From: Circinella umbellata
Lineage: Eukaryota; Mucoromycota; Mucoromycetes; Mucorales; Lichtheimiaceae
Assembly: GCA_025093555.1 (NCBI GenBank)
Contig: JAIWNF010000065.1
Location: forward strand, 62,001 to 126,000
Length of the DNA: 64,000 nt
Direction: 5' to 3'
Positions 11,890-24,105 of this stretch are shown here, piece by piece (the first letter of the stretch is position 1; the number at the start of each line of letters is the position of its first letter). Made by a program: the position numbers and the translations under genes. Below the pieces are notes generated by a model. That model was not told the DNA's origin. It saw nothing but the letters and a program-made list of their open reading frames with translations, and searched no databases.

Positions 11890-14800
11890 ATGCCTATTGG
11901 ACACAGTAAACAGGAACAAAAAGGTGATGAAGAAAATCTTATATCATCCAACAACAACAATAGTCTTTTAAGTTATGGCGCTGTAAATAATAACCATAAT
12001 AACAACAATAATAAAATTCAAAACCCTATCACTACTACTTCTTCTTCTTCAAGAGCTTCTTCTTTAAGACGTCACCATATATTTCCTCATCTTCACCATG
12101 ACAATGACGATTCTTCATCGCGTACAAATAGTGAAACAGAACAAAAGGACGAGAATACTTGCCGTGACCCTCGGGGAACTATCGCCGAACGAAAAAGGCG
12201 GCGTATGCATCGACATCATCATGAAGGAGCACCCGGAAAACTATCATTGTCGCGTTTAATGCGTAGAAAAGGTTCCAGTAAAAAATCAACGCCTAGTAGT
12301 AGCAGTAGTAGTTGTGCAGGAAGTGACAATAATGAAGCTTCAAGTTCAGATGAAGGTACAGATGATCCAGATTATATGGATAATGAAGATACTTTAAGCC
12401 GTCTTGCTACAGCCGATCTTGTGCTACCTGCTCTAGATCCAAAGTAAGTTTATTATCGCTAAATCATCATTCCCTCCCCCCCCTCTCTCTTTTTCTCTCC
12501 TAATCCTGCAGCTGTCTTTTTTTTTCTTATACCAATCAAAAATTTTAAAATCATAACACATACACATACGCATGAACAATAATTATCAGGGCAGATGAAG
12601 TGATAGCATCAGCTGTGTCTCAGAAATCTCTTGATCAGTGGTTCGCAAGACGATCTCATGTGAACTTCAGTACAATCAGAGCAAAATACAGATCTAGTCG
12701 AAAATCAGCTAGGTTTGTTTACTCTTTTTTTTCTTTTCTTATTGCTGTATCTATTGAGTTTATCAAACAATAACAATAAAATAAAATAAAATCTGCTATC
12801 GATTTTCCTTTTTTTATTATTTCTACTTATTATCAGGGATGAGAAAACTGAAGTTTCTAGCATGATTAATCAAGTAAGAAGCTATTTTCATTGGCATCCT
12901 TATGTTGCCAAGATACGTGATGCTTTATTTGCAAATCAAACGATTGTTGCATTTGTAAGTTGTAATGGCGAAATACTATAGAGATGATGACAAACAGAAA
13001 AATAATTATCATTTATTCATATTGATATATTTATATATGTGTAAAATCGACTTTTGTTAGGTGAATATCGATTTGCTAGTTGACCTTCTTTTTTGTTTGG
13101 CATATTTAATTGAGATGAAACAAGAATTTGATGTCCATCTTTCACCTCCTTGGCTTTATAAATGGAGATCATATGATCTTTGGTATGTGTTGTATGCTAA
13201 TTTATTTACTTCCTACTCACAAACCGATGGTTTCAAATTATATTGTTGGGCTGATTTACATTATCAACTTAATTGTTGTAATCTATAACATCAGGATGTT
13301 TTGTCAATGGTTAACTTATTGGAATCTAGGCTCCTTTATAATACGTACGTCCCTACCCCCCTTTTTTTTAATATGATGAGTAAATATAGAAATATATTAT
13401 TAATAATAATTGACCATTGTTATATATGAATAAATTAGGTATCTATTTGACGGGGCGTCCATTATCAGTATTATTAAGTTTCCGATGTGCTATCGAAACA
13501 TTGACAACTGTTCCATTTTTGGTATCTAATTTTATGACCTACGGACAGTTTCTTTATGGTAAAACATTTCTAGACAAAATAGAACTTTAGCAGATGAAAA
13601 TAATAATAATAACTTAGAAGTGAAAAGGTAGAAAAGAAGAAAAAGATGTATGTATCTTCTAACACTGGTATTGAACAATTGATTAATTATTTTAGTGCCT
13701 TATTTTTTACGGAGTTGGGTACTTCTTTTAAGAATTAAAAGTGCCATGAAAATTAAAACGAATTTACAAATGACAGGTAGAACACAACTTTTTTATTTTC
13801 ATTTTTGGGGAAAAGGGGTTAAGGAGAGAAAAGGTTGTAGGAGTTGATCTATGATACTAAGATATAATTTTAGATAAGCCTGTTGATTTGCTCAAGTCTA
13901 AATTAATTCATTTGGGTTGTACTCTTATTACATTGTTATACAATGGCATGGCAGCATTTCAATATTGCGAAGCAACATTTGTCGGCGTCAAATATTCTAT
14001 CATTGATTGTTTGTAAGTTTGTTTATTATTTAATTAGAATATGAAAAAGGGAAGTCGAGAATAACATTAACTATTACGTATTATTTAGATATTTGGTCAT
14101 GGTAACATTGTCTACAGTTGGATATGGAGGTAACAAATAAAAATAGAGTTATTTATAATTTATTTATTCAAAATAACTAATGATATATGATATCATTATG
14201 GTTCCTAGATATTACGCCTCAGACAGAAGCAAGTCGTGTTGTTGTGATGGTTATTATTGTTACATCATTAGCGGTCTTACCCAGTTTGATCACAGATGTT
14301 TTAGCTACAGTCCGAAAAAGGAATGGTAAGAATCGATAAAAACAATAAAAATAGCTAGCATACTAACAAAGTAAAGAAAACAAAAGATGGTGGAGGTCAT
14401 GTGAATCATGGTGTACTTCCCTTCATTTTGATAGTTGGCGCTTTTCGACCGGACCAAGTGAATGAGATTTTGGATGGATTTTTAAATAGGGTAAAAAAAA
14501 AATAGAAAAAAAGGCTGTAATTTTAGCTGAAAGAAAAATTGTTTTTTAACGTGAGGTATTTTTTGAACGTACAGGAAAATGCAGAACGTCATTTAAATGT
14601 AGTGTTCCTTGATGTCAATAAACCAGCGGAAGATCTTAAGTTGATGGAACGAAATTCAATGTGGGGTCATCGTATCCAATTTTTACATGGGTCTGTTTTA
14701 AATGATAAAACATTACAGAGAGCGGTAAGAAAAAAAAAAGAGAATGACAATCTATTTAAAATAATGTTGATAATTTATTATAATTTATAGAGAGCACGTT

Positions 14801-17442
14801 ATGCGAAAGCTATTTTTACAATCTCAGGTAAATTATAAAGAAAAATTATATGCATAATCAAATTCTTTCTGTTTGTTAACAAACAATAACTGGTAAACAG
14901 ATCAAAATGCACGTAATAGTGCCGAAGAGGATGAACGTAATACCGTCCGCCTTTGGTCCCTTTACTGTTACACGGTTACCCACAATGTACCCATATATAC
15001 ATATAATTTATCACCTACAACTGCCATCTATCAAAAGGTCGCTAAAGAAATTATTTGTGTTCAAGAATTTAAACAATATCTCCTTGCAATGAACTGTCGT
15101 TGCCGTGGTGCATCAACATTATTAACTAATTTATTGCATCAGCGACAACCTATGAATCGATATGATGAACCTTGGCATGCACAATATGGTAAGTTGCTAC
15201 ACACAGACATTATTGCTATTATTAACTATCCAAATATGACGATTCTTCACGATTAATATTTTAATACAGATGATGGATCATGTAATGAAATTTATACTGC
15301 ACCGCCACCTGATTTTATGGTTGGCGTATCTTTTGCACATTGTGCCTGGGTAACTATTTTTTTTATGAGGGATTAATAATGAATAATATAATGAAGCTTT
15401 TTCTCATATATATATAATACATTAATAAAATATATTATTATCAGATTTGTTTCAAAGAATGCCAAGTTATTTTGTTTGGTATCAAGACATTTGCTGTAGA
15501 TCGAGGTGACCATGAAATCTTATTAAACCCAAGCAACGATTACATCATCAAAGATTCTGATTTATGTGTATATATTTCCGAAAGTCCAAGAGAAATCAAG
15601 GATATCAGATATTTGGTAAAGTTTATCCTTATATTCTTATCTTATTTGATGGAAAAAGAAAAGTGCCACTAATGTGTTAAAATAAATGCTACAATAGAAC
15701 AAGCTTTATGTGTGGCAGACAGTCCGTGGATTGCAAAAGAGATGCCGATCTTTCCCACCCCCTCCAAAGAAAAAAACAGCATTAGGAGCAAAAGTTGTAG
15801 TACCATTAACCTCTACTTCCTCGTCATCTTCAAACAACAACGACAATACATCAATATCTATATTAGAAGCAGTAACGACAGCCACTGCTGTTGACAAGTC
15901 AAATCCATCCAAAGGACGTTATAAACTTTCAAGATTACCTACACCTCGTCATGCATTACTTACTGGTAGTAGAGCATTAATCACTCGACTCGGTCAATCT
16001 CCTGTTAACGATGATGACAATGATGATATTGGGTCACCTGACCATATTGAAGATATTTCACTACCTTTATCATATATACTTGAAAAAAAGGTACCATTAG
16101 ACGATGCAATTATTGAATCAGCCGAAAATATGCGTGGTCATATTCTTGTTTGTGTACATCGTGAAGTAGTGAATATTTTCAAATTTATCTATAACTTAAG
16201 GTAATGGTAAAAGTAAAAAATAGAAGTATTTTTATGCTTTTTCTCTCTGTATATTATGGGTATCGTGTATATTAATTGTAACTTTAGAGTAATTAATATG
16301 ATACAATAAATGCGTGATTATAATAGATCTCCACATGTGAAACCAGAAGATTTACAGGATATTGTAATATTATGTCCGTCTAGACCGAGTGACAAAACAA
16401 ATGAATTAATCAATATGTTTCCAAAAGTTCATTTTATGGTGGTATGTACTAATTCATAATTTTAGTTCTTTTTGCCCAACAAAAGAAAAAGAAACAAGTT
16501 GCTAACCAACGGGAAAAATAGGGTAATTGTAGACAACCAGATGATCTATTACATGCAGGAGTGAAAAGGGCTAAACAAGTTGTGGTCATGAGCGAAAAAG
16601 AATGTTTGGATGATATTGAGAGAAATTCCGATAGTCCTGCCATGTAAGTTTCAGAAAAAATATATATAGCTCATCATGTTATATTGGTTATATATATTTG
16701 TTTTTATTAACTCAAACTATTCTTGTATGTGTATTATTGTATAGCATGACAAGTCATATTATTGACCTCTTAGTTCAAGAGAGAACACGTAATGCTTATA
16801 CCATTGTAAACCTTCGTAAGACTTTTTTTTTCTTTTGTTCTTAATCCTGGTCTTGGAAAAATAAAACTAATGTACTAAATCTTACACATATGTCCCATTT
16901 ATATAGTTGAAAAATCAAACATACGATTTATGCATCTGTTACAAGAAAAGGATGTTGCAGAAGAAATCGATGTATTTTATACCCCAGCATATGCTGCCGG
17001 CGATGTGGTTGCAGATAGTTTAATTAGCAACGTATTGCTTAGTCAGACATATTATAAACCAGATATTGTATCGATCATCAAAACACTTTGTGGTATGCCA
17101 GGTCCACTCTATGATGGTTCAGCGGCTCATTTACTTTCCTCATCGAAACAATTCCAAACTCCTACATCAGCAGCAATTCATGCGCCCCATTTGACCAGTA
17201 TACCCATGCCTCATGAGTTTGTGGATCAAACATTTGCTCATTTGTTCGAAACATTATTGCTTAATCATGGTGTTATGCCATTAGGATTACTTCGTGAACC
17301 TAGTGAAGCATTAGGTAATGAACTTCCGTTCGTATATGCCAATCCTGTCCCATCTTTGATTCTTAAAGAATCTGATAAGATTTATATTCTTTCATCACCC
17401 ACATGGGATTATAAATCATCAACAACGGGAGTATCATCATAA
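11890..17442 (+). CDS. BK/Slo-family potassium channel with tandem RCK domains
   Basis: There are 21 exons and 1213 residues: 11890-12443, 12590-12712, 12837-12954, 13061-13182, 13295-13344, 13439-13558, 13696-13776, 13874-14012, 14089-14129, 14209-14325, 14387-14490, 14575-14724, 14791-14827, 14901-15188, 15270-15349, 15445-15615, 15698-16200, 16327-16441, 16522-16643, 16745-16815, 16907-17442. All junctions keep frame. The first ~185 residues are cytosolic, Ser/Asn/His-rich. Membrane segments follow, then the K+ filter LSTVGYGDITP (about 445-450). RCK1 begins with the beta strand PFILIVGAF and includes HGSVLN. A disordered linker leads to RCK2 (RGHILVCVHREVV, ILCPSRPSDKTNEL, GNCRQPDDLLHAGV) and the BK-like end LPFVYANPVP...DKIYIL. 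Size and order match animal Slo1. The acidic calcium bowl that follows 'FL' in Slo1 is absent: here RFMHLLQEKDVAEEIDVFY. The putative S4 (FLRSWVLLLRIKSAMKIK) has few regularly spaced arginines. Gating ligand is unknown. Exon 11 starts at 14387 rather than 14436, because only this includes the RCK1 beta strand. Confidence 0.92.
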
Positions 17443-17546
17443 AAAAACCTCCTCCAATTTTTGTTACTATTATATTACTATGTTATATATTTATATTTAT
17501 ATTTATATTTTATTTGTTACTTGATTATTATCATCTTTGTTTTTTT

Positions 17547-18698
17547 TTATCCTTCATCTTTAAGAGGATCCCAACCTTCATCACCTGTGTATTCTATTTT
17601 TTCAACTTGATAAAAAGCCGTCATACCAGCATCAAAATGTTGTGTTACATGACAATGAAATAACCATTGACCTTCATTATCAGGCATCATATCTAGTGTT
17701 TGAAAACTGATAGGCATTAAATCCACCACGTCTACTCGATGTCCTTGATTAAGTAAAGTAGCACCATGCCAATGAGCAGTATGAGGATCGTCATCGCCTA
17801 CACCAAATGATAAGACATACCATCGAACCCGTTCACCCCAATAAACATGAAGTTCCGGGTTGTTGTTATAAACAAATCCATTTATATGGTACATTCGATT
17901 AGATTCCATAAACGAAGGATTCCCGATTAGATCTCCCTCTTCTTCTGATGCCGACGATGTTAATGATACACCTGCTGCTTCTGCCGATTGTTTAAGATAA
18001 TGAGATAAATTTTCATCCGTAATCGTCATGAATGTAAATACTTCTTGATCCACATCTTTAGGTTTTTCAGGCGAGCCAGGGGTAGGTCGTTGAAGCATAC
18101 CGGCTTCATAAATAACAACAGGACCCAATAATCCAGAATGAACATCCGCTAATGGACTTGCTCGAGACATGTAAGCCCACAAAGCATTGGTTGCATTTTC
18201 AGGTACATCCCATACATATTCAAATCGTTCATCTGGTTCAATGGCCATTCCAGGCGGAGCTTTGGAAGCCAAATCCCCATTGTATGGATGTAAACTATAG
18301 GGTCGACTGGCTCGGTTCCAAAAATGAATACGAAATTGATCACCGGCTTCTGCTCGTAATACGGGACCAACAAATCCAAGAACAGGGTCATGGGGTGCCA
18401 GTCGTTTATATTCAGGGTCGAGATATTGTTTGTACATGACTTTGGTATAGACTCGTCCTATTCGACTGGCATTGTGAGAACAGTATCGTGATGCATGTTC
18501 ACTCTCTTCAAGCGGTAGATCAACTAGATTGTCTCGACCTGTAGGTGCATAATCCCAAGCGATTTCCTCGGCTGTAATGTAATAGTGTCGTAATTTTTTC
18601 GGTGCTTGAGCTGTTGTTGCTGGTGCTCCTTTAACAAGTATGTTAATCAATAGTAATGATATTGTTGTTAGAAAAAATAATTGTTGGCATGAATACAT
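17547..18698 (-). CDS. Secreted hephaestin/ceruloplasmin-like two-domain multicopper oxidase
   Basis: This is a single exon of 383 residues with a signal peptide (MYSCQQLFFLTTISLLLINI, cleavage near residue 25-27). Domain 1 has KRLAPHDPVLGFVGPVLRAE, RIHFWNRASRPYSLHPYNGD and HSGLLGPVVIYE, as in ceruloplasmin, hephaestin and factor V/VIII. Domain 2 has HTAHWHG (His306, 309, 311) and WLFHCHVTQHFDAGM (His348, Cys349, His350, His354, Met359), a full type-1 copper site and the domain-2 half of the trinuclear site. Domain 1, however, has HPY and YMSR where ceruloplasmin has HSH and HSH, so most domain-1 trinuclear ligands are missing. Ferroxidase-type activity is therefore doubtful; copper binding or electron transfer is possible. 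It converges on the K+ channel gene with a 104-bp gap. Confidence 0.85.
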   Translation of the reverse strand: MYSCQQLFFLTTISLLLINILVKGAPATTAQAPKKLRHYYITAEEIAWDYAPTGRDNLVDLPLEESEHASRYCSHNASRIGRVYTKVMYKQYLDPEYKRLAPHDPVLGFVGPVLRAEAGDQFRIHFWNRASRPYSLHPYNGDLASKAPPGMAIEPDERFEYVWDVPENATNALWAYMSRASPLADVHSGLLGPVVIYEAGMLQRPTPGSPEKPKDVDQEVFTFMTITDENLSHYLKQSAEAAGVSLTSSASEEEGDLIGNPSFMESNRMYHINGFVYNNNPELHVYWGERVRWYVLSFGVGDDDPHTAHWHGATLLNQGHRVDVVDLMPISFQTLDMMPDNEGQWLFHCHVTQHFDAGMTAFYQVEKIEYTGDEGWDPLKDEG

Positions 18699-18991
18699 GT
18701 TGATATTATTGTTCGAAGAAGAAACGCATTGTCTTTTTCCTTTCTTCCCCCGCCCGAGTATATACTTTTACAACGAGATAGAAAAAAAAAAAGTGGCGTG
18801 AAATAATATGTTAGTTTTTGAGAAGAATAAAAATTCCAAGAATAGATTCCCCGCAAAACTTCCAGTCTCATTGGGAACACAGACTTTCTTAGAAAGTATG
18901 AAAAGACCCAACTCTAGAATTTATTTATCACCGTTTTTCTTCATCATTTTTATCATTAACTTTTTCTTCTTGTTTATTAGTATATCACTTA

Positions 18992-20750
18992 ATGACAACG
19001 TCAGCTACAAACATTAGCAATAGCAATTTGTATAGAATCAATAATGAAGAACTATCATCATCGGTGAATGACATTATTAATCCAAATTTATATTTGCGTG
19101 GTAATAAAGAAGTTACTCCCGTACTTGGTATATGGAGAACAGGCATACTAGTTTAAGTAATAGCAAAATTGACGGCGGGCATATGAAATACGACGTCATG
19201 TTTCAAGCACAGAAAGAAGCACTAGACAATACTAACGGCAATGTCGATTTGATATTATTGGCAGATTATCCTATGATGTGTTAATCAGTATTTTAAAGTA
19301 CATAGAGATTAAAGAATAATCACAGCTTCTTAATAATACATTAAAAGTATGATAGGACATACTTTCTGCATCTTCATCAGCATGATCAAAAAACACAATG
19401 CAATTTTTTTTTATAAATGAATCGTCATTGTTCGCATATATCAGTCTTTTAATCGTGGATCTACATTTGATCGATCAAGAAAGATGACTTGCTAACGGAA
19501 GAACTCTTCCGTCCTGAATTTACTCATCTAAAATTTCTGAGACAAAATGATAAGAGGGAAAAAAACACCTTGATAGTTAATGTGTTATGTGTTTTAATAT
19601 TTTCATCTGCACATGTTATATAACTTTTTGCTTCTAAGACGACAATCTTGTATTTTTACGTATATACATATTTAGCACGTAGTTTTTATAAACTCTATAA
19701 ACTATCTAACGTACTTTCTCACACAGCACCAACCTCAAAAGAACTGAGCACACGACATCGCTTAGAGTTCTGGGGACATAAATTCAGGGATTCTATTCCA
19801 ATCAGCAGTATCAGCGATATGTTGAAATTTTTAGAGGTTTGACTAATGCCATCCGGGAAAAGGAAAGCCTTGTTGGAGAAATAACGTGAACTTGAACTCG
19901 GATTTTCATTTCACAATTCGTTTAACCAAATTAAACTCTTCGATTAAAATATAAGGATGAAAGTGATCTAAAGTAAATTCTTTCCGTATGTTCATATCAG
20001 TACGGGTAACTTACCCATCCAGTCATTAGTGCATGCGAACCAACTTGTATTGAAATAAATGGCGTTCAAGATTATTGAAAAAAAAAAAACGCAAAATTCT
20101 TTAATGATGCATTATATAACAACGGCAACGACATTAGCAACAACAAATGAACAACAAATAGTATTGATGTTAACTACTGGACTTCAGCAGAGCGCCCTAA
20201 TTGTGAAAACAACCATAAATATACGTATGATATCATTACTTATACATCATTACCAAAAATACTAATCATCAAAAATTAATACCACAAATCTTTCATTTAG
20301 AGATAGTCATAGTGATCAAGGAGGGTCTCTATCATTATACATATTCCCCTTGAGCTACATCCATTACAATGGTTCGTTATATACTATCATACGACTAAAA
20401 AAAAGAGATATTGTCAAGTCTATGTTGATTACATTTCAGTTATTGGATAGTCAGGGAAAAAATCATGCAAACTCATTGAAGATATATACCACTTGCAAAA
20501 ACTAGACTTGTGGTAATGTATTCGTGATCAAGAATATATCGCGACGCTGTTCAATATTATAGCCAGTAAAGTGGAGCACAATAGTTCGCTCGAAAGGTAG
20601 TATTTGTGCCAGCCACTGGTTGTAATTTTAATGGCGTCGTCAAACGTTTACAGTATTTGGATATTGTAACTATTCAACATGTTGAGATTTCTCAAATTCA
20701 AAATGGTCCTCAGGAATCTAAATACAGTATAATCGAGTTTTGTACGTGAA
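18992..20750 (+). pseudogene. Decayed F-box/LRR-like gene
   Basis: Coding-like blocks lie in shifting plus-strand frames separated by stops. 18992-19155 is MTTSATNISNSNLYRINNEE... ending in TAA. 19161-19258 reads KYDVMFQAQKEALDNTNGNV. 19262-19318 in another frame reads LSYDVLISILKYIEIKE, which resembles the start of an F-box. 19724-19840 includes RHRLEFWGHKFRDSIP. 20301-20508 is open for 68 codons (DSHSDQGGSLSLYIFP...). 20620-20740 includes NGVVKRLQYLDIVTIQHVEI, leucine-rich-repeat-like. Mucoralean genomes carry many F-box/LRR genes. No single model rescues the frames, so I call a pseudogene. The family assignment rests mainly on the F-box-like piece and is tentative. Confidence 0.45.
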
Positions 20751-22555
20751 AAGAAAATAACAGTTTCACCCACGTATCGGGTCATCTCGATCGATAATAC
20801 TTCTTTTTGCATGAAAAATGAAAAGCTATACCATTCGACTAAAACCAACCTTGTGTGGTGAGTTAACACAAGATCTTGTTTGAGAGCTTTTGACATTATC
20901 ATAAATCAATCAAACTGGCAATATGTATGATAGAAGGTTACCTACGTACGTTATGTACCTTTGCATTAATTAATACTCTACATATACATATACATCTGTT
21001 AGCATTCTTTACTCAGTTCTCCTGTAGTAGTTAATAAAGATTCAATCTTGTAGTAACGTAAATTATTCTGTTTATTTATTATAAGGGCTAAAATCTATTT
21101 TTGAGGATATGAACATAATCCCATTAATAGTCTTTCTCATTTTTTATGCTGTGTAATTATCAAAATACTATGCTTTTATGTGTAGCTTTTTCTTTAAAAA
21201 GGGGAACCATCTTACATCATCCATGAGTAGACTACGTAATTAAAATATTTTTCACTCATCATCTCGCACATCGAGAATGATATTCATGGACACACATATA
21301 ATGATAGAAAACTAACTAAAAAAATAAACCTGTGTGAAAAATTTGTATTTGTTCTCATTTTATTTATTTGTTAAGTTGTATGTATATTACTTGTACGTCG
21401 TTTGCTATAGTAATAATAATATTTGGTATTTTCTTTCTTTTCCCCAATCAAATAAAGCACAAACTTTTAGCATGAAAATAAAACAGGTCAAGTAAAGAGA
21501 ACACCATATCGTGCACAATAGTCCTCATTTGTTTATAAAAATAAATAAATAAACAAGATTGCTTCCAAGGCTACTAGTGCGGATATATGTCCATAGTAGA
21601 ACTGTTACGTTATGTTTTAGTGTGGTACAAAAATGTTATATGATCCGGGCCCCTTACACAAACGAATGTAGGTAAGGGGATTCCTAACAAAATATAAGCA
21701 CAGTGCGCAGCGGTCCCGCCTGTTTGTTTCACTAATGCGATACGGAAGCTACTACTTACTACATACTATAGTTAGATTCCGAGCAATGATGATATGAGGA
21801 AAGTAATTAAGATATTTTCCCTTCTGATTGTTTCTCTAATTATTCAGATTGAATGAGTAAAAAGAAAAGCAACAACGATTTACAAAATTTACACAAGGAT
21901 ACAGTATATTCTTGATTTATGGCAATAGAATCAAGAATTGGTGTTCGATAACTGTAATGCACAGCCCCCTAAAAAATGAGCTAATACATATGATGTTTAG
22001 ATTCAGGTTTGAATAGATCTAGCAACTACCGGGGTAAACGGTCAAAAAATACCTAAAGAAAAAGTATTCTACTAAATACGTACGCAAAACAATGGTCTGA
22101 ACATAGCAAAGTAGTTAGCATATATAAATGTTTGAAATGCGGAGCATACAATGCATTATAAATATAGTTTGGACAAATGAGTAACATTCACTTATTACTA
22201 ACTGTTATTATTAGTGTATCTGTTTACTAACGTTTTCTTTTTTGTGTTGTACTCATTAGTATTATTCAAAATTGAGTATAACAACCTAAAGAGAATTAAT
22301 TACCGTACGTACCCCTTTATTATCAACATTTATATTTTGAAATACATATAATCAATTAAATTAATTGAATGTAAGTTATAATATAGCTTTATTGCACCAA
22401 TGATAAAGATCGTGTGAATGCTCTATACAAATAGCTTTTTTTATTCAGGTTTTCAACGTACATAGTTTCTTTCGCGAAGGTCGTTACAGACAATCCCCGT
22501 TAATTTCATAAGGCCATTTTTCATTTTTTTTTGTGAAAATAAAGGGGTGTGAAAA
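20751..22555. other. Intergenic, no gene seen
   Basis: This is AT-rich sequence without supportable coding. One feature stands out: an 8-bp perfect inverted repeat CCCCTTAC (21650-21657) / GTAAGGGG (21672-21679), which could fold as a hairpin. Confidence 0.55.
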
Positions 22556-22966
22556 TTAACTGATACTACCATGAAAATTTGTTATTTTATTTAAAGTCTC
22601 TGTTAAACACAGCGCCAGGTTTGGCATATTTGTTTGAGGCAGCTCATACATGTATATAAGAAATAATAAAAACCCTGTTGGGATGGCAGGGAAAAAGACA
22701 GAGAAGGAAAGAAGAAGGTACTGGGGGGGGGTTAACGGATACTACGATGAAAGTTATTTGTTTTATTTAACGTCTCCAGTGAACACAGCGTCAGGTCTGA
22801 CATATTGTTCGAGACAGATTACGAAAAAGCAGAGAGTAGAGAAAAAACCCTGTTATTGGCTCAGGGAAAAGGTCAAGGGAAGAAGGAATGGTACAAAGAA
22901 GAAAAAGGGTCATATCTATTGGAAAGTAGTGGCTACGGTTAACGGATACTACAGTGTTTTGCTTTT
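22556..22966. repeat. Diver­ged direct repeats, about 85 bp unit
   Basis: Two copies of an ~85-bp unit begin TTAACNGATACTAC and continue with a T-rich block, then CTC..GTNAACACAGCG and a CAGGT(T/C)TG(G/A)CATAT block. They lie at about 22556-22640 and 22731-22818. The first 15-17 bases recur at about 22938-22954. Divergence between copies is roughly 15-20% by eye. The function is unknown; it may be a relic of a repetitive element at the edge of the transposon island. Confidence 0.7.
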
Positions 22967-23377
22967 AAGAATATAAAAATCGAGAGAAGAAAATCCGATT
23001 TTTGGTTCTACCTGATATAAAATTTAGAGACCAATATAATTCTTGACACGAGTGGAATTTTTGTTCCATCAGTGAAAATTTTCAATATTGAATACAATAA
23101 TTAGGAACCCATCCACAAAAAAAAAGAAAATACGTATTATATTCCATTCATATTAAGATACTTATCAAAGTGCTTTTGGGAATGACGGATATAATCTTTA
23201 CCATGTTTATTAGTAACTGTTTTAGCTTCTTGAATGCAAGTTGCCAGTGGCAGCATTTGGAGATCCAGTTTCATTTGTCATGGAATCATCAGAGAGATGA
23301 TTCAACTTATGTAGAGTCTTGATGGAAGCTGATCTTCTGATTCGCTATCGGCCCTGTCACGAGTATGGTTGATAATG
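22967..23377. other. Intergenic, no gene seen
   Basis: This is AT-rich sequence leading into the transposon island. No coding or structured feature could be supported. Confidence 0.5.
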
Positions 23378-23590
23378 GTAAAAAGTACGTTGAAGTTATA
23401 TATTTTATTAAAGACGAAATTAATTGAGCACATGCTGATTCAGCTTCTTGCTCTTGTCAGCTCACGAAGAGGGGTACTGAAAAACCTGCGGGGCAACAGG
23501 AAAAATGTGAGGGTTGCAACATCAGTAAATGGGAATACAAAAATAAAAGAAGGAAAATATGGTTCAGTTATAGTAACTAGGGGGGGGGTT
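23378..23590. repeat. Terminal-repeat copy 1 of retroelement (direct to copy 2)
   Basis: The block from AAAAAGTACGTTGAAGTTAT through CACATGCTGATTCAGCTT, GGGGTACTGAAAAACCTGCG to ACTAGGGGG matches 27563-27800 in the same orientation and 30178-30320 inverted. It flanks the 3' (low-coordinate) side of a minus-oriented retroelement remnant, so it is LTR-like. Clear TG...CA ends could not be defined. Confidence 0.7.
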
Positions 23591-23737
23591 GACAGCATCT
23601 ATGCTAAATGGAAGGGTCGGTAAACTATGATGTTAGGGAAAATAGCGAGAGTCACTTGGTTTCTTATTTTTTTTTAGTGCTGTAGATTCAAGGCTGATGG
23701 CGCTTTAGTACTGTAGAATTTGAATCTTTAGTATTGG

Positions 23738-24105
23738 TTACAGTGGACGAGGACTTGACATGATATGGTCATAGTCTGCTTGATTGATCCATCCTTGTGA
23801 ATTGAAAGAACTTGCTATTTTACCAATTAGGGTAAAAGGTTGTGTTGCAATGGCGCGCAGGCATCGAGTTCGATGATATTGCTTGGAAATAGTATCTCGT
23901 TCAGGAGCGGAACATTTGTTATACTTTGGAACTTTAAGGTTATCCGGGTGAATAGGGTCAAAATCTTTAAGAACGGGAATTGTGGCAATTTGCATAATGG
24001 ATATAATTTCAGGTAAGTATTGGCGGTGTACTAGTAGACCGATAATGTTTCTATCAGGGAAAGAGATATCTAAAATACGTGAGGTATTGATGTTCAAGTG
24101 GCGAA
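23738..24105 (-). pseudogene. Retroelement ORF1/gag-like protein, C-terminal part
   Basis: The open minus-strand frame encodes NTSRILDISFPDRN, IPVLKDFDPIHPDN and QGWINQADYDHIMSSPRP. The same protein segment occurs in inverted orientation at about 29630-29990 (TSRVLDISYPSRN, FDPIHPDN, DQSDFDHIMSSP). It is one half of a coding region whose N-terminal half lies at 26790-27520; the Merlin element splits the two. I recognise the family only as a recurrent mucoralean retroelement ORF. Confidence 0.7.

Noticed and set aside
14387..14436. K+ channel exon 11 starting at the TTTTGATAG acceptor (14436)
   Set aside because: It is also in frame but deletes the RCK1 beta strand PFILIVGAF. The upstream acceptor has a TACTAAC branch point and keeps the fold.
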